From positions 64,527-128,526 of the forward strand of contig PDUO01000055.1 of NCBI GenBank assembly GCA_003008705.1: a stretch of DNA of 64,000 bases, in the 5' to 3' direction. This stretch comes from Pezicula radicicola. Taxonomy: Eukaryota; Ascomycota; Leotiomycetes; Helotiales; Dermateaceae. Under the pieces are notes generated by a model. That model did no database searches. It had not been told where the DNA came from and saw only the letters and a program-made list of their open reading frames with translations. Position numbers and translations under genes: made by a program. Position 1 is the first letter of the stretch, and the number at the start of each line of letters is the position of its first letter. Shown here in pieces: positions 60,563 through 64,000 of this stretch.

Positions 60563-60980
60563 TTTAAGGGCCTTTATAGGCAGTATTATAATGTTAGACT
60601 AGCTTTAAATCTTATAATAATATATCTTAAATAACTAAGGTTAACTCTTTTTACTCTTTATCCTTCTCTTTCTATCTCTGCTGTTATCTAGTCTATTACT
60701 AAATATATACAATAGAAACGCATTATATAAATAGTAATTATACTAAAAATAACTAAGGTTTAACTTATAACAATACCTATATACTACTATATCCCCCCCC
60801 AAATGTTTCTTAGTGCAACTAGGCTGGTACGGCCGTTCTGCTATATAAAAATACGATGTCTCTATAGGACGCTATAAGAAACATTTAGAGGGAATAGTAG
60901 GGCTAAACATCCTCTGTAAAGTCAATCACTATACGTCAGTCATGTTCTACCCCGCAATTCTGCGCCACAATGGCCCCACT
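60563..60980. other. AT-rich tract followed by unique-looking non-coding DNA
   Basis: At 60580-60790 the sequence is AT-rich with many ctata and taata steps, consistent with an old mutated repeat. No gene seen. Confidence 0.45.
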
Positions 60981-61042
60981 ACAAACATGTCGACCGCAAA
61001 CATGTTGGCCGCAAACATTTAGGCCATGGAAACATGTCGGCC
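60981..61042. repeat. Short 15-bp tandem repeat
   Basis: Four imperfect units follow the pattern (g/a)caaacatgt(c/t)g(a/g)cc: 60981-60995, 60996-61010, 61011-61025, and a 17-bp variant at 61026-61042. Non-coding. Function unknown. Confidence 0.65.
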
Positions 61043-61059
61043 GCACCCTAGTTTAAACA

Positions 61060-61270
61060 TTATATTTCCTCTTTTACATATAAGACGTCTGTACAGTCGC
61101 TTTCAAAACTAACTTCCCCTTCGTGTGCAGGTGCTAGAACTTTACCTCGCTCTTGACTAGGGTCTCCGACCCAATCTAACCAAATATAGTTAAGCGTGTA
61201 GTACTCAATTATGTCACTTAAACTCGGCCTGTGTATCATCAAGGTGCCATTTTTACCAAGCTTCAAATAC
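61060..61270 (-). repeat. Degenerate dispersed repeat, copy 2
   Basis: Related to the left edge of the window (about 36-100). A minus-strand 68-codon frame (61266-61060) reads LGKNGTLMIHRP, WLDWVGDPSQERGK and SFESDC. It is open but short and probably a fragment of a larger repeated gene. The element is not recognised. Confidence 0.45.
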
Positions 61271-63088
61271 TCGTCTCCTAATTACATTCGCATTGTAGTG
61301 TCTTGAGTTAAGCATTATAGCCCTAAACCTCGCCCCCTCCTAGCACGACCTAATTCTGACAACTCGCCCAACCTCAAGAATATTGTAATATTTATGGCTT
61401 CTAGTTATGGCGCTTTTACTCTCTGATGTAGCTTAGGTAGCATTCGATCATTAGTAGAATAAGCGAAGGCTAGATTACTAAAGCGGGTTCTTCCTTAACC
61501 GCTGCGATTTAGGACAACTGCTTCTATCCTTTATGTAGATATTATTATAGCGTAATGGCTAAAGACACTATTAAATAGGTTAAACCGTATATCCGTGAGA
61601 TATTACGCATTTGTTGTGTGCCTAATATCAAATGTAAAGGAGTTGCACGAATTGAACGAGCTTATATTCTGACAATCTCGTGAGAACGCCTAGGAGGTCG
61701 AAGCGGTTCAGCCTTTCTAACACATTCCATGTCTAGTAAAGTGCACCTGACTTGGTTTCACCATTGTTGGGGGTGAAAGGACGTAGGGCAAATGTGGCTT
61801 AAGCCTGGCTGATGGTTGTGGAGTAAGCCAAGTGTCCGTACAAAGGCGAGATTTTCAAGTCACAAGCCCGGTCCAAACGTTTCGGCCGCGAAACGGACTG
61901 ATTTAAGTGAAGAAACGCTTGGACCAGGCTCAAGGCTTAAAAATCTCGTCTTCGTAGAGTCCATGAGGCTTTTATCCTACTGTAACTCTAGAATGATTCT
62001 GAGATCCCATGATAGGATAACGTAAATTAGCGTAGGTCAGCTAGGAGTGGGGCTACGTTGTAGGTGATGGTTTCTGCATAGCTTAGATATTATGGGAGGT
62101 TAATGAAGGTAGATAAACAGGTTGGTGAATCAGAGAGTGAATCTAGTTAAAAAGAGAGCCCAAGAAAGTACCATTATCATAGGGAATGCTGAGCGACAGC
62201 CTTATGTATTCGGTTGCCGTACGCTTCTTTCTTGCCCCAAAAGTTTCCTACTTTGCCTGTTCCCGATAAGTCTATCCCTTGGTTCGTTAGATGTGACTTT
62301 GTACAGGGATTTGACACCCCGAGAATTTTACTACTAAAAATTATATAGGTATTGTTGTGCACGTCCTAGTGGTCTGTGCAGGTCACAACTAACGAACTAG
62401 GGGATAGTTAGTAGTACGGTAGGTACCGCTGATGTTTGAAACCGGAGCCTAGGGCTTTCTATACTTATGCGACATAGAAACCATGCTCTATGCTAACCCG
62501 GACCGGTACAGCCTTATATGGGCCAGCAGTTGCTAATCCCATTAGAGCTAGCCTATAAATACTCGAACTATATATGATCTTTACTAGGTTATAAGTGACT
62601 AAGGTACTATATAGTAGTTATTCTTTTTCTCTAAGGGATTCCTCTCTAGTTAAGTCCTAGCATTTCAAATCTGCTATTAATACTTCTCTAGAACTACAAG
62701 CTAGGCGGCTTTTACTTCCTTTTTGTTGTAGAAAATATTAAGCTTTTAGTAGATCTCTAAAGAACAGTTAGACGTATCGACCTAAGAACGCCACATTCTA
62801 GACTGAATTCCCTAATTAAAGGCTATCGATAAATGCAACAATCTTAAAAGCGCCACTTTTGAAAGGCGTTAATGCCAATAGTTTCACAGGCCTAACTAAC
62901 TAAAAGAAGACGACTTTAGGAGCACATACTACTACAATTTAATTATCCAAGACTATATCTTTACAGTACATCCTCGAAAATATACAGAGTATTCCCAGGG
63001 CTTATCTGTAGATGTGCCTAATTTCAAACTCGCAACTGTAATATTAATCGCTTTATATTACATTTCGCTTTGCAAGTCTTGTCTAATT
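61271..63088. other. Gene-poor region, no gene seen
   Basis: ORFs at 61816-62025 and 62122-62337 lack recognisable motifs. The sequence is rich in ctag and ctata steps, as elsewhere in mutated intergenic DNA here. Confidence 0.4.
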
Positions 63089-64000
63089 ATGTCAATTCCA
63101 AGGCCTGATGGGCCTGATATCGATATCGGTGTGTATATCTTAACGTATAAGACTTTTATTCGCTGATTTCAATAGGTCCGTCTATGCTGGCTACGACTTG
63201 GACCTTTTATAGCATTGCAGGAGTAATAGTTGCCGCGAGAATATATACACAGGCCCTGGTTACTCGTCAATTTGGGACAGGAGACATCCTTATGATTCTA
63301 GCCTTGGTACATAGCCTAGCCCAACGCCGCTTTGACACCTAAATACTAACATTTAGAGATATGTGGCTTTGTACAAATTATTTTTCTTACCATCTCCCAT
63401 TATTATGGATTTGGGCGACATTTCTTCTATCTCTCAGACTTTGAGAGGGTACATGCTCTAGAGATGGAGTATATCTCTGAACCATTTGGTAAGAAGCTCA
63501 CTCTTATATATTAACGACGTTGCTTACAATATATTAGGTGTCTTATGCACGATGTTTGGTCGAATCTCTTTCATCGTCTATATGTATCGACTATTTGGCA
63601 CAAAAAAGTGGAGACGATATTTTCTTAATTTCCTTATTATAGAGCAACTACTTATTAATCTTATTACTTGCATTACTATCTTTGCACAATGTAAAGATGT
63701 TAGGAGTCTCTGGGACCCAATAGGTGTGCCTAGCAAATGTTGGGATCATAGTGTACAATCTGTAAGTTCATACTTCCTACCTTACTCTTTTTAAACTAAC
63801 TTTTAGAATTAGGATATTGGTTATCTCCAAGGAGGTAACTACAGACTTGAAGTTTATCTTACACGTTTCTGCTAATGAATTATATAGCTAGTAACTCTTT
63901 AACCGACTTGATTTTGACGTTCTTACCTGCATCAATCTTCTGGGATCTCCAGATGAAGCCGCGACTCAAGTTTGGTCTGGCCACACTTCTCGGATTGAGT
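63089..64000 (+). CDS. Fungal rhodopsin-domain (SAT4-type) integral membrane protein, 5' part
   Basis: Six exons are visible (63089-63128, 63176-63306, 63359-63488, 63538-63761, 63813-63834, 63888 onward), all joining in phase. The sequence shows the family order: first helix (TWTFYSIAGVIVAARIY), FGTGDILMILAL, a second helix followed by HYYGFGRHF, MFGRISFIVYMYRLF, a helix around LLINLITCITIFAQC, the CWD motif, then DIGYLQGASNSLTDLILTFLPAS and LKFGLATLLGLS. This is the poly-helical extracellular/rhodopsin domain common in Pezizomycotina. Ligand and function are unknown. The window ends before the last helices, so the C-terminus is missing. No lesion is seen in the visible part. Confidence 0.82.

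Noticed and set aside
60981..61042. CRISPR-like array
   Set aside because: Units are directly adjacent with no spacers, and the genome is fungal.

Overview
This window is nuclear DNA of a filamentous ascomycete (Pezizomycotina). Genes carry short GT..AG introns of about 46-120 nt with CTAAC-like branch points. The gene families are typical of this group: a fungal NRPS, a Zn2Cys6 regulator, a PDR transporter, NACHT-ankyrin and AAA proteins of incompatibility type, and a fungal rhodopsin-domain membrane protein. Between the genes lie AT-rich tracts and broken copies that look RIP-mutated (CpA to TpA). I cannot name the genus from sequence alone. Exon structures were deduced by hand from splice signals and reading phase. 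Family names rest on motif recognition, because no database search was possible.

Layout. 0-2.6 kb: degenerate repeats. 2.7-9.5 kb: a bimodular NRPS (A-T-C-A-T-C, about 2137 aa). 10.5-12.0 kb: a broken SET/MYND gene. 12.97-16.7 kb: a large fusion of a STAND/NLR-like N-terminal half with a AAA+ ATPase. 19.35-23.1 kb: a NACHT-ankyrin protein with near-identical ankyrin units. 24.9-26.2 kb: a class II-type heme peroxidase, complete except for one in-frame TAG. 27.6-28.1 kb: a strongly AT-rich tract. 29.1-33.9 kb (minus): a PDR/ABCG transporter. 36.1-38.8 kb (plus): a Zn2Cys6 regulator, divergent from the transporter. Between these two sits a decayed Copia LTR element carrying a nested MITE. 39.5-40.3 kb: a chromodomain pseudogene. 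40.5-44.3 kb (minus): a membrane-protein gene split by a complete 1995-bp PiggyBac-like transposon. 47.2-48.2 kb: a SAP-like gene. 49.5-50.0 kb: an ankyrin remnant. 50.1-52.0 kb (minus) and 52.8-55.1 kb (plus): a divergent pair made of a STAND/NLR-like protein and a AAA+ ATPase. 56-57 kb: a chromodomain/AT-hook protein. 57-63 kb: repeats and pseudogene fragments. 63.1-64.0 kb: the 5' part of a rhodopsin-domain membrane protein, cut by the window edge.

The most interesting pattern is that the divergent pair at 50-55 kb encodes as two genes what the 13-16.7 kb gene encodes as one polypeptide: helical N-terminal domain, degenerate P-loop region, DUF7025-like domain and AAA+ ATPase. The fused copy has an eroded Walker B and sensor 1, while the split copy keeps a canonical AAA. 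With the NACHT-ankyrin gene this makes an accessory neighbourhood of signalling ATPases that may act in non-self recognition. That function is inference. The NRPS, transporter and regulator could contribute to one metabolite pathway, but they are 20 kb apart and separated by unrelated genes, so a cluster is not established.
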